Origin: CALKYB01 sp964510575 | GTDB lineage: Bacteria > Bdellovibrionota_C > UBA2361 > SZUA-149 > CALKYB01 | Direction of reading: 5' to 3' | Assembly: GCA_964510575.1 (NCBI GenBank) | Contig: CAZECN010000066.1 | Span: 1-6,917, forward strand | Length of the DNA stretch: 6,917 bases | Shown: piece after piece, positions 1 to 6,198 of the stretch | How the letters are laid out: each line of letters begins with the position of its first letter | Position numbering within the stretch: the first letter of the stretch is position 1 | The notes under the pieces: model-generated | Told to the model about the DNA's origin: nothing | Seen by the model: only the letters and a program-made list of their open reading frames with translations | The model's database searches: none | Program-made: the position numbers and the translations under genes

Positions 1-522
<522 letters not shown>

Positions 523-584
523 GAAAAATCTTGTACGAAATCAATTCTGTTGTTACACAAAAAAGACTTCAGAAATCTGCTTTA

Positions 585-608
585 GACTGTTCGGTTAAAT
601 GAACAGTC
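585..608 (-). other. Perfect stem-loop in the 16S leader
   Basis: GACTGTTC (585-592) and GAACAGTC (601-608) form a perfect 8-bp inverted repeat around an 8-nt loop, about 60 nt upstream of the mature 16S 5' end. It should fold in the pre-rRNA leader. I infer a role in leader folding or processing. The usual RNase III stem cannot be tested because the 3' side of the 16S is outside the window. Confidence 0.45.
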
Positions 609-732
609 CTTAATAGTTCTCTAAAGATACTTTGGCTGTTTATACTATTGTTCGAAATAATTTAATGAAAAATATTTCTTAATTTGGTCACGCCGATTTT
701 CATCATCCGAAGATGACTACAATCAACGATTA

Positions 733-755
733 CAGATAGTAGTAAAAACTATCTG
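733..755 (-). other. Perfect inverted repeat in the 16S upstream region
   Basis: CAGATAGT (733-740) and ACTATCTG (748-755) are perfectly complementary across a 7-nt loop. If transcription starts near 860, this is a second leader hairpin. If it starts nearer the 16S, the repeat would be an operator-like palindrome. A TTGACA-like hexamer lies at 782-787 (minus) but has no -10 at normal spacing. Confidence 0.35.
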
Positions 756-825
756 CAAGCAATCATAACTCAAACGACAATTGTCAATTTAAGTATTAAG
801 TGCTCTCTTCCTACCCAACACAATG

Positions 826-838
826 ATTTTAAAGAACA
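826..838 (-). promoter_or_regulatory. Candidate boxA antitermination element of the rRNA operon
   Basis: On the minus strand this reads TGTTCTTTAAAAT, close to the boxA core (TGCTCTTTAACA in E. coli) bound by NusB/NusE to make rRNA transcription resistant to Rho. It lies about 300 nt upstream of the 16S, further than in E. coli (about 170 nt). A weaker CTTTAGA variant lies at about 618-630. Assigned on sequence likeness and position only. Confidence 0.4.
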
Positions 839-858
839 AACTGCATACCCACCCAATG

Positions 859-897
859 GCGGCGCCGTAGATTGCCCTAAAGGAAATAGGAAGGCAA
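859..897 (-). promoter_or_regulatory. Possible rRNA promoter with GC-rich discriminator
   Basis: On the minus strand, TTGCCT (897 to 892) is followed after 17 nt by CAATCT (874 to 869) and then by GGCGCCGCC (867 to 859). The GC-rich block resembles the GCGCC discriminator after the -10 of stringently controlled rRNA P1 promoters, and it sits just upstream of the boxA candidate in the expected order. The -35 matches 4 of 6 positions, but the -10 matches only about 2 of 6. The discriminator is therefore the main evidence and the exact hexamers are doubtful. Confidence 0.3.
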
Positions 898-1310
898 GGG
901 GGGAAGAGCTGAAATGTGAAAGTTTTTTAATACTTTTAAGGTTTTTCTAATTTGAAGGTAACGCTTTGTTGATCAACTACTTCAAACTAGTTTGTGGATA
1001 ACCAAGTTAAGCACCGCGTTCACCTCAAGCTCACCCAGCAAAACTGGGCCAAAAAGCTTATAACATATTATTCTAATCGGTTTTTTGTTTTAAGAAACTA
1101 CTGACCGGTAAGTCCCAACAAAACCTCAATGCGTTTAGGAATAGTGCACTTACCTTAGCCAGTGCGAACCTATTTCGACTTCTCGGAGAAGCTATATTTA
1201 AGCTAAAGCTAGGGAGATTTATGTTCGGGCGGCTAGAGCCCCTCCCCTCAAACGGCATGACTATATATATGACTATGTATAGGACACTAACTCACGGCAC
1301 AGAATATCAG
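898..1310. other. Intergenic region without a convincing gene
   Basis: This 413-bp stretch lies between the rRNA upstream region and the end of the UvrA-like gene. No open frame here shows a ribosome binding site or protein-like composition; a 61-codon minus-strand frame at 1073-1258 looks like chance. Visible items are a perfect DnaA-box 9-mer (minus-strand TTATCCACA, 993-1001), a short hairpin CCCAG-CAAAA-CTGGG (1036-1050) without a U-tract on either side, and an AT-dinucleotide patch at about 1260-1280. I see no clear terminator for the upstream minus-strand gene. Confidence 0.5.
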
Positions 1311-3296
1311 CTAGAGACCCGTCACTATATAACGTAATAGTCCTTGTTGATTCGAGCGGGCTTCAGCCACAGAACCAACCCTGGTCAAAACAGAGTAATC
1401 CAAGCCTTCAGCCCTGAGACGCTCAAAAACCATGAAGCTATCCGGCTGGCAGTCTTTGAGTAGCATCAGGCTCGACTTGCTGCTCTGAGCTTGCGGTAAA
1501 CACAACCCGGCCAAGTCCAGCTGACAGCGCAGTCGGTAGTTAAGGTTTAAGAACTCCTCCCCTAATTTCAACTGACCCAGACCCTGTGAAGACCAGAGAG
1601 AGGAAAGCAACTCGCAAAAATACTCATCCCCTGACCATTCTGGAATAGAGCTAATAGTCTGTTCTAGAATCTCAGAGAACTTAATACCTGCACGACTAAC
1701 CTTATCGATACCTTCACTTAAACTCAGAAAGTCCGCTGACTGCAGCCCAAGGGTTCTCGCTTCTGGAGTTCGTGAAAAGAGAGCTGCCAAATGATCCAGC
1801 AAACCAGTTTGTTCAACCAAGCTGCAGGGCCTGGTATTTTCAAATCCCGCAACCTTAACCCCAGCTAACTTCACACTGGCCAGTCGGTTTAGTTTTTTTC
1901 GGCTTGAAAACTCAGGGGAATGCCAAACGCTATCAACTACTGCGGTAAGGCCAATTGGTTCCCTGTCTTCCAGAAGTTCATAAAGCTCATCTAGGCAAAT
2001 CTCTTTAGATTCTTCTTCGAGTTTTACAGGCTTTCCAAGTTTACCAGAGCCTGGACATTCAGCAGACGAAAAATCTTTTATCACTCCAGCCTTGGGATGC
2101 TTAGCCACCAAGTCCAAGTCTTTAAACTCTTGCTCCGTCACACACACCACTAAGGTGTTTTCGTTGTTAATGATTGTATTCCAGTGGGCACTTAACTGCT
2201 CTAGACCTTTGGCCGAAAGATCTGCTGGTAAAAACTCTAAAAGACAAACCCCCGCCGACATCGAAAGGTTAGAAAGCTTCAGCATCGTTACCGCTACCTG
2301 CTGAAACCTTCCGAGCTCTCTCAATTGATAGTCTAATGAAACGTCAAGGACTTCGAGCTGTTCAAGTTGCTGAGTCAAAGGATCAAGCTGTTCGATAAAG
2401 TTCTCTCGATAATCCTCCAAAAACTCTATCAGCTCCTCTGGCCTAGAGGATAGAAGCTCTGTCAGCTTCATCCCGCCCAAAGAAACCTCAGCTCCTGCCT
2501 TTGCTGGATTAGGATAAACCGCACCACACTCCGAGCATTGCCAAGAGTAGCGAAAGCTAAGCAAAGGCTCTTCCTGGCTAAGCCTACCGCTTTCAAGTTC
2601 AGCCGCTGAAACCGCTCGCAAAAAGACCTGACTTCCCCACTGAGACATTGCCTCCCCTGCAGAACGCTGAATTTCAGAAGCTAGATTAGAGGTGTCGAGC
2701 TTGAGGCGGCGAAAGACTCCTTCCTTGCTGGCTTCGCTCTCCTTACCGGAAACTTCAACCAAACGGTTAAACTCCTGCGAAGCACCATCAACCTCAACAG
2801 TTAAAACCAGAAAATGGTCACTATCAAAGTCATAAGCCTCTAGCTCCTTATCTGAAGGATAAGGTTTTAAATGAAAAGGAGGCAAAAGCTCTCCACCGTC
2901 TACGGGACAAGAAAAACAGCCCTTAGCCATAACCATCTCGCTCAGCTGAGAAGAGATGCCTAGGTATTCAGCCACTGTAATTTCCTGAAAACGATCAATT
3001 GCAAACTGAACTGGAAAGACAGGCCTAGTCGCTAAAAAACCAAAGTCAGTTGAGGCTCTGCTAGCAGCAGAGCGGTGAACAGACAGTTCCTCTTCCTCTC
3101 CTAGTTCTTTTCCAGGTGGCACAAAGGGAAAGAGCTGCTGAGAGGCTTCTATCAGACGAGCAGTGAATTCTTTTTCCAAGGCAAAGGCATTAGGTGCCAC
3201 CAAGAAGTTTAGCTGCTGCTCCTTCAGCGAAGAGCCTAAGGCAGCAAAAACTGCAGCTATGCTTTCCTGTTCTTTACCGGCTTCCTTTTTTGTCAT
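1311..3296 (-). CDS. Degenerate UvrA-like protein lacking ATPase motifs
   Basis: The frame is intact at 661 codons. Blocks run in UvrA order: IAAVFAALGSSLKEQQLNFL then FLVAPNAFALE (about 13-41) where UvrA has its first Walker A; VQFAIDRF...CPVDGG (96-135) for the AIAIDQ...CPxCG segment; FNRLVEV...RRLKLDTS (176-203) for VVDRL; SFRYSWQCSECG (247-258) for the zinc module, with only one CxxC kept; LGGMKLTELLSS (273-284); LEVLDVSLDY and NTLVVCVTEQE (314-323, 380-390) for the signature, Walker B and H-loop part; TGLLDHLAALFSRTPEAR (497-514), closest to UvrA FDxIRxLFAxTPEAR; and FSEILEQTISS...LKLGEEF (540-582). Both Walker A loops (APNAFALE at 34-41; VVDSVWHS at about 453-460), LSGGE, the Walker B DE and the H-loop His are all replaced. 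UvrA is normally about 930-1000 aa. ATP hydrolysis is therefore unlikely; a DNA-binding, scaffold or UvrB/UvrA-interacting role is inference. There is no strong Shine-Dalgarno before the ATG, so start confidence is moderate. It lies upstream of, and in the same direction as, the rRNA operon. Confidence 0.75.
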   Translation of the reverse strand: MTKKEAGKEQESIAAVFAALGSSLKEQQLNFLVAPNAFALEKEFTARLIEASQQLFPFVPPGKELGEEEELSVHRSAASRASTDFGFLATRPVFPVQFAIDRFQEITVAEYLGISSQLSEMVMAKGCFSCPVDGGELLPPFHLKPYPSDKELEAYDFDSDHFLVLTVEVDGASQEFNRLVEVSGKESEASKEGVFRRLKLDTSNLASEIQRSAGEAMSQWGSQVFLRAVSAAELESGRLSQEEPLLSFRYSWQCSECGAVYPNPAKAGAEVSLGGMKLTELLSSRPEELIEFLEDYRENFIEQLDPLTQQLEQLEVLDVSLDYQLRELGRFQQVAVTMLKLSNLSMSAGVCLLEFLPADLSAKGLEQLSAHWNTIINNENTLVVCVTEQEFKDLDLVAKHPKAGVIKDFSSAECPGSGKLGKPVKLEEESKEICLDELYELLEDREPIGLTAVVDSVWHSPEFSSRKKLNRLASVKLAGVKVAGFENTRPCSLVEQTGLLDHLAALFSRTPEARTLGLQSADFLSLSEGIDKVSRAGIKFSEILEQTISSIPEWSGDEYFCELLSSLWSSQGLGQLKLGEEFLNLNYRLRCQLDLAGLCLPQAQSSKSSLMLLKDCQPDSFMVFERLRAEGLDYSVLTRVGSVAEARSNQQGLLRYIVTGL

Positions 3297-3585
3297 TGAA
3301 AAACTGACTCTGAAATATTGCTAAAAGCTCTGCCAAACCTAGGCGTCAAATTGCATAGAGCTAAACGCTTGAAATAGAAGACAATTGACCTCAGAAGAAA
3401 GCTTCTAGCAAGCCTGCCAGCCATTTAAGTTTACAGCTTAATTCTCTGCAAATAATTCAAGGGCTGGCCGGTTTTCAGCCAAAAAGCTAGCCTGCTCTTA
3501 GGGTTAGTAAATTAGTTCGTTTCAAATGCTACGCCGGGTCCCAGCCGCTGCATAATGGAGCAGAGCATAAAGCAGTAGGAGTAGT
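3297..3585. promoter_or_regulatory. Divergent promoter region between the UvrA-like and receiver-like genes
   Basis: The 289 bp separate two divergent starts and must hold the promoters for both genes unless transcription enters from afar. A TTGACC hexamer (about 3385-3390, plus) has no good -10 at 16-18 nt, so I assign no promoter. One hairpin, GGCTG (3462-3466) with CAGCC (3476-3480), could be an operator. AGAAG/CTTCT at about 3393-3406 is a second small palindrome. Confidence 0.3.
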
Positions 3586-4026
3586 ATGAACCACAACCTT
3601 AAAAATTCCCAAAAAATCTTAATAGTTAGCGAGCGCCCTGTAATCAGAGAAAGCATTGCTGTTCATTTGAGAAAACAAGGCTTTAACGTAAAAAGCCTGT
3701 CCAGCATCACCAAGGCTAAAGACGCCGCATCATGGCAACCTGAAATTGTCGTAACCAGCAGTAGCCAAAAAAGCGCCGCTAATCGCCAAATAGAATCCAC
3801 TTGTAGAAAGCTTTTTGGCCAAGTGCCATTGATTGCTCTAGCAGAAAGCAAAGACACTGGAGACAGCGAATCCCTGTTTGATGCCGTAGTGGCTGGCCGC
3901 TACAGCGTAAGCCAGATTATTGCGACCTTAGAGGGCTTTTCTAAGGTTCCTCGCGGGGAACATTCCTTGGCTTTTAAAAGCAGAGCTAGGCACCTGACTC
4001 GACCGCTGGAGCTTTTAACTGCTTAG
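3586..4026 (+). CDS. Stand-alone degenerate receiver-domain protein
   Basis: The 146-aa protein has the beta/alpha pattern of a CheY-like receiver: KILIVSERPVIRESIAVHL (10-28) for beta-1/alpha-1, PEIVVTSSS (52-60) for beta-3, PLIALAES (81-88) for beta-4 and a terminal helix SVSQIIATLEGF (107-118). Every key residue is missing: the acidic pair is Ser15-Glu16, the phospho-Asp position is Ser58, the switch Thr position is Ala86, and the beta-5 Lys is Gly or Arg (104-105). There is no output domain; the C-terminal 28 residues are basic and probably unstructured. The start is supported by TAGGAG at 3576-3581, 4 nt before the ATG. It resembles the response regulator at 4821 in its first block (IRESIA against VRESVA), so I infer a diverged paralogue. 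A phosphorylation-independent partner or decoy role is inferred, not shown. A non-receiver Rossmann-like fold is the main alternative. Confidence 0.7.
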   Translation: MNHNLKNSQKILIVSERPVIRESIAVHLRKQGFNVKSLSSITKAKDAASWQPEIVVTSSSQKSAANRQIESTCRKLFGQVPLIALAESKDTGDSESLFDAVVAGRYSVSQIIATLEGFSKVPRGEHSLAFKSRARHLTRPLELLTA

Positions 4027-4150
4027 ATTGACGCCGATAAGAGAAAAAATCTAATAAATTTTCAGATAAATAGTTTGTTAATTTTCGGGTGGTTAAGCCC
4101 GTATGTACTTTGTCAGACTATCACGGATGAAAATAAGTGCTCCCCCTTAC

Positions 4151-4182
4151 TGGATTAGCCCTAAGGCAAGGCGTAAAATCCA
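4151..4182 (+). other. Nested stem-loop
   Basis: TGGATT (4151-4156) pairs with AATCCA (4177-4182), and inside it GCC (4158-4160) pairs with GGC (4165-4167) across a CTAA loop. It lies about 125 nt after the receiver-like gene and could act in its 3' UTR. No U-tract follows, so it is not an intrinsic terminator. Confidence 0.35.
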
Positions 4183-4237
4183 AAACAGGTTGAGAAAACA
4201 AATAGTTTCGATGCAAAAGCTTCTATGGGCTGGACCT

Positions 4238-4249
4238 CTCTCTAGAGAG
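4238..4249. other. 12-bp perfect palindrome
   Basis: CTCTCTAGAGAG is fully self-complementary with no spacer. That suits a dimeric DNA-binding protein site better than an RNA hairpin, since the loop would be too tight. No gene start lies close by, so its role is unknown. Confidence 0.3.
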
Positions 4250-4316
4250 TTTCAAAAAGAAGATTACAATTAATAAGCATTAGAGACCCACTTTGTTTTT
4301 CTAAGTAAACAAATTT

Positions 4317-4367
4317 GTAGCAACGGGCAGATCCCTATTCGGGGTTAGGCCTATGGTGCTACCTGCC
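4317..4367 (+). ncRNA. Candidate pseudoknotted RNA element
   Basis: GTAGCA (4317-4322) pairs with TGCTAC (4357-4362), and GGCAG (4326-4330) pairs with CTGCC (4363-4367). The two helices interleave with adjacent 3' strands, which is the H-type pseudoknot layout. Between them ATCCC (4331-4335) can pair with GGGGT (4341-4345) over a TATTC loop. A T-rich tract (about 4376-4393) follows, as after a terminator. I do not recognise a known riboswitch consensus. The sequence supports pairing; an RNA function is inferred. Confidence 0.35.
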
Positions 4368-4396
4368 ATCCAAGGTTCTTTTCTTATTTTTTCTGA

Positions 4397-4473
4397 GCTT
4401 AACAGCAAACGATTCTTTTAATCGGAACGGCTCGGTCCCCACTTTCACTTCAGGTTAAATGGCTCTGTTAAGC
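4397..4473 (+). ncRNA. Candidate structured RNA closed by a 9-bp stem
   Basis: GCTTAACAG (4397-4405) and CTGTTAAGC (4465-4473) are a perfect 9-bp inverted repeat 59 nt apart, enclosing a second perfect hairpin CGATT-CTTTT-AATCG (4410-4424). A T-tract (about 4493-4498) follows 20 nt downstream. A closing stem with an internal hairpin is typical of a folded RNA domain. Its family is not recognised. Confidence 0.4.
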
Positions 4474-4633
4474 AGGGCGGTTGGGCATTCCGGTTTTTAT
4501 AATTTTCAGTAAGTTGACGAACAGCGTGCCCTGATTTCCTGAGAGATCAGATCATACTGTTCAATAAGATGGCTCAGAGGATTTGTGAGCTGGTTTATTA
4601 AAGTTTGTTGAAGAGTTTTTTTATCAGGAGTAA

Positions 4634-4766
4634 GCGCTCAGATTCTTGTCGAGGCGCTCAAAGGCTAGCGAATGAGGCGTGCTTATACACGCCGAAGTGA
4701 ATGAGCCTGCGGAGCAACGAAGAGAATGAGGGCTTACGGTTCGGAAGCGAGTGAGCGCTGTTTCCG
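4634..4766 (+). promoter_or_regulatory. Structured leader upstream of the response-regulator gene
   Basis: GCGCTCA occurs twice (4634-4640, 4654-4660), and its complement TGAGCGC lies at 4752-4758, giving two alternative closing stems about 95-120 nt long. Inside are a perfect hairpin GGCGTG-CTTATA-CACGCC (4676-4693) and, at the 3' end, a nested hairpin CGGAA (4742-4746)/TTCCG (4762-4766) with inner GCG/CGC. The block ends 55 nt before the ATG at 4821. Two mutually exclusive partners for one strand suggest a switch in the mRNA leader, but no ligand or protein is identifiable. Confidence 0.4.
4667..4755 (+). repeat. Four copies of the decamer AGNGARTGAG at 25-29 nt spacing
   Basis: The copies are AGCGAATGAG (4667-4676), AGTGAATGAG (4696-4705), AGAGAATGAG (4721-4730) and AGCGAGTGAG (4746-4755), starting 29, 25 and 25 nt apart. 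They alternate with the hairpin arms of the leader, so each decamer could be presented near a loop or stem base. This suits a repeated RNA-binding site or an old tandem duplication. The third copy lies between GAGCC and GGTTC. Confidence 0.55.
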
Positions 4767-4820
4767 AGGTTAGTAGCGATGGAGGCTTTTAATAACGCAA
4801 CACTATTAAGAGGAGCTACT

Positions 4821-5561
4821 ATGACAACAATGCTAAACAGTATGGCTATTCCAGAAAGGAACCTAGAGAGAAAAATTTACCCAGTAAATGATTCTCCGCG
4901 AGAACGTGAAGTGAAAAAAACAATGGTAATCACTGACCCCAACGAGTTTGTTCGGGAGTCCGTAGCCTGCCTGTTCGAAGAACGCTTTGGATTTGAGGTC
5001 GTAGCCCAAACCTCAAGGGCTTCAGAGGCAATTCCTGCTATTGAAGAATTTCAACCCTCACTTTACGTGCTGGACATTGAGCTTCCCAGAAGAAGTGGTA
5101 TTGAATTAGTCCATGAGCTTCGGCGACGAGGTATGCTTGTACCAACGATAATCCTCACTCACATTGCTGACCGTCACACCTGTGACTCTGCGATTAACTC
5201 CGGGGCGCTGGCTTATTTACTAAAGTCTGACCCAGTGGAAGAGTTCAAAGAGTGCTTCAGCTCGATGAAACGAGGCCGTCCGCATATTTCAAAAAGCCTT
5301 GAAACTGGGCACTACCTGGACAATCGACCTAAGCTTGCTGGAAATCATAGCAGCGACCCTTTGGAGCCACTAAGCCCAAGAGAGCGGGAAGTTTTTCATC
5401 TACTTGCTGACGGACTTCAAAATTCGCAGATAGCTAAGAAATTATTCATCAGTCCGCGGACCGTTGAGACTCACAGGGCCAGGGTGGTTAGAAAACTTGG
5501 GCTTAAGACTAATGGTGAGATTATTCGCTTTGCGATTAAGAATGGGCTTTCGATGGTTTAA
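4821..5561 (+). CDS. NarL/FixJ-type response regulator with LuxR HTH output
   Basis: The 246-aa protein has a receiver domain (about 34-157) and a LuxR-type helix-turn-helix (about 184-240). Phosphorylation residues are present: Asp39 of the acidic pair (the partner position is Thr38), phospho-acceptor Asp85 in LYVLDIELP, switch Thr113 in IILT, and Lys135 in AYLLKSD. The output has the family pattern LSPREREVFHLLADGLQNSQ, then SPRTVETHRARV and KLGLKT. It should be a DNA-binding transcription regulator controlled by a sensor kinase; no kinase gene is in the window. I start it at 4821 because AAGAGGAG (4808-4815) sits 5 nt before that ATG. An in-frame ATG at 4779 would add 14 residues but has no ribosome binding site. 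The first 33 residues are an unusual charged N-terminal extension. The last 12 codons and the stop are repeated exactly at 6199-6237. Confidence 0.93.
   Translation: MTTMLNSMAIPERNLERKIYPVNDSPREREVKKTMVITDPNEFVRESVACLFEERFGFEVVAQTSRASEAIPAIEEFQPSLYVLDIELPRRSGIELVHELRRRGMLVPTIILTHIADRHTCDSAINSGALAYLLKSDPVEEFKECFSSMKRGRPHISKSLETGHYLDNRPKLAGNHSSDPLEPLSPREREVFHLLADGLQNSQIAKKLFISPRTVETHRARVVRKLGLKTNGEIIRFAIKNGLSMV
5523..5561 (+). repeat. 39-bp direct repeat, copy 1 (end of the response-regulator gene)
   Basis: This copy covers codons 235-246 and the stop exactly and matches 6199-6237 at all 39 positions. After one mismatch the next four bases (GTAA) also match. The repeat starts on a codon boundary and ends at the stop codon, as when a site-specific element or a gene-end duplication uses the 3' end of a gene. 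Confidence 0.95.
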
Positions 5562-5579
5562 GGTAATTTAATATAGATC

Positions 5580-5596
5580 CATCTTTAGAAAAGATG
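5580..5596 (+). other. Short hairpin after the response-regulator stop codon
   Basis: CATCTTT (5580-5586) pairs with AAAGATG (5590-5596) over a 3-nt AGA loop, 18 nt after the stop. It could protect the mRNA 3' end. The bases after it are not a U-tract, so a terminator is not supported. Confidence 0.35.
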
Positions 5597-5638
5597 TCTA
5601 TTAGATAAAAAACCAAAAGACACTTTTAAAAACCATAG

Positions 5639-5657
5639 GGGCCTGAAATTCAGGCCC
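5639..5657 (-). terminator. Probable intrinsic terminator for the small membrane-protein gene
   Basis: GGGCCTG (5639-5645) and CAGGCCC (5651-5657) form a strong GC-rich stem around AAATT, extendable to 9 bp. On the minus strand the stem is followed within 5 nt by TTTTTAAAA, a weak U-tract. It lies 27 bp beyond the stop of the minus-strand gene at 5685. On the plus strand it is preceded by A-rich sequence but followed by TGGGG, so termination of the response-regulator transcript there is less likely. Confidence 0.6.
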
Positions 5658-5684
5658 TGGGGTTCCTGGCTAAACTCGGGGACT

Positions 5685-5987
5685 CTACATTTTATTCACA
5701 AGAACAGATAAAAATAAAATATTTACCGAAGTCTGGATTAAAATGTTAGCCCTGCGTGCATAAATACAGGAAGTGTTCCTCTGCCCCTTTTGGCAATCTG
5801 CATCTGGAAATATCTGAGCCACCATAAACCAGGTCCACAGCACCCAAAGAGACATGTTCGCAATAAACCAAATAATTCTTTCCTTGTTGAGGATTATAGC
5901 GTTGTAAAACTCTGGCCAGTAAAAGGTCACACCAACTCCGATTGACAAAATTAATGTCGCAAAAGCTCTAAATATAAAGGCAGTCAT
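5685..5987 (-). CDS. Small three-helix membrane protein of unknown function
   Basis: The 100-aa protein has three hydrophobic segments, about residues 4-24, 38-60 and 80-98. The second is aromatic-rich (SLWVLWTWFMVAQIF). A polar loop at 61-79 carries two cysteines (65, 74) and basic residues, consistent with an inner-membrane protein. I recognise no family. The ATG has no visible Shine-Dalgarno, and a stop lies shortly upstream in frame, so a longer version is excluded. The stop is followed by a good hairpin (5639-5657), which supports a real gene. It lies alone between the two 39-bp direct repeats, on the strand opposite the response regulator, which makes it a possible cargo gene of an inserted segment. 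Confidence 0.55.
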   Translation of the reverse strand: MTAFIFRAFATLILSIGVGVTFYWPEFYNAIILNKERIIWFIANMSLWVLWTWFMVAQIFPDADCQKGQRNTSCIYARRANILIQTSVNILFLSVLVNKM

Positions 5988-6198
5988 AGCAAAAAACCGT
6001 GTGTCTTAAGGAATCTTCAATGTCACGTATACAACAGAAAAAATCAACTCTCATCTCCTCATAAAAAAATCTCTAAAATCAAAGGTTTAGTTATAAAAAC
6101 CAGCTCTATGAGCAAATACAAAAACCATAGTTGGCTTATATTTCGGCTTATCGCATTTTTAGTTTAGATAAGTAGAGTCTTAAATTAACAAAAAAATA

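Larger units (their letters stand above)
4027..4820. other. Long non-coding interval rich in inverted repeats (candidate structured RNA)
   Basis: About 790 bp separate two same-strand genes and no frame in it looks coding. It holds at least five perfect or nested inverted repeats, listed separately (4151-4182, 4238-4249, 4317-4367, 4397-4473, 4634-4766). T-rich tracts follow two of them (about 4376-4393 and 4493-4508). This is much denser than I expect by chance for a region this size, though I could not compute a background. It may be one long RNA, two short RNAs plus an mRNA leader, or a decayed element. I matched no motif of RNase P RNA, tmRNA, SRP RNA or a common riboswitch. Confidence 0.4.

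Noticed and set aside
782..787. TTGACA hexamer (minus strand) as the main rRNA promoter -35
   Set aside because: The only -10-like hexamer (TATGAT) lies 14 nt away, too close for sigma-70, and the boxA candidate lies upstream of it; I prefer the region around 859-897 but with low confidence.
1073..1258. 61-codon minus-strand open frame
   Set aside because: No ribosome binding site, low-complexity composition, and it lies in AT-rich spacer between the UvrA-like gene and the rRNA promoter; nothing suggests a protein.
2092..2304. Plus-strand open frame antisense to the UvrA-like gene
   Set aside because: It is a shadow of the intact 661-codon gene, which shows family-like blocks in its own frame.
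2520..2560. GSGK-like stretch and zinc-like cysteines read as active motifs in the UvrA-like gene
   Set aside because: PGSGKLGK (415-422, encoded at about 2031-2054) lacks the GxxxxGK[ST] pattern and is not at the Walker position. CSECG at 254-258 (about 2523-2537) has only one CxxC, so it cannot make a four-ligand zinc finger alone.
4397..4508. 6S RNA or another housekeeping RNA
   Set aside because: A GCTCGGTCC word recalls 6S, but the overall closing stem and bubble layout is not met; RNase P, tmRNA and SRP RNA signature sequences are absent.
4703..4742. Resemblance to group II intron domain V (GAGCC ... TACGGTTC)
   Set aside because: The outer GAGCC/GGTTC can pair, but the inner part is longer than domain V and does not form its stem, no maturase or reverse transcriptase gene is in the window, and no other intron domain is recognisable.
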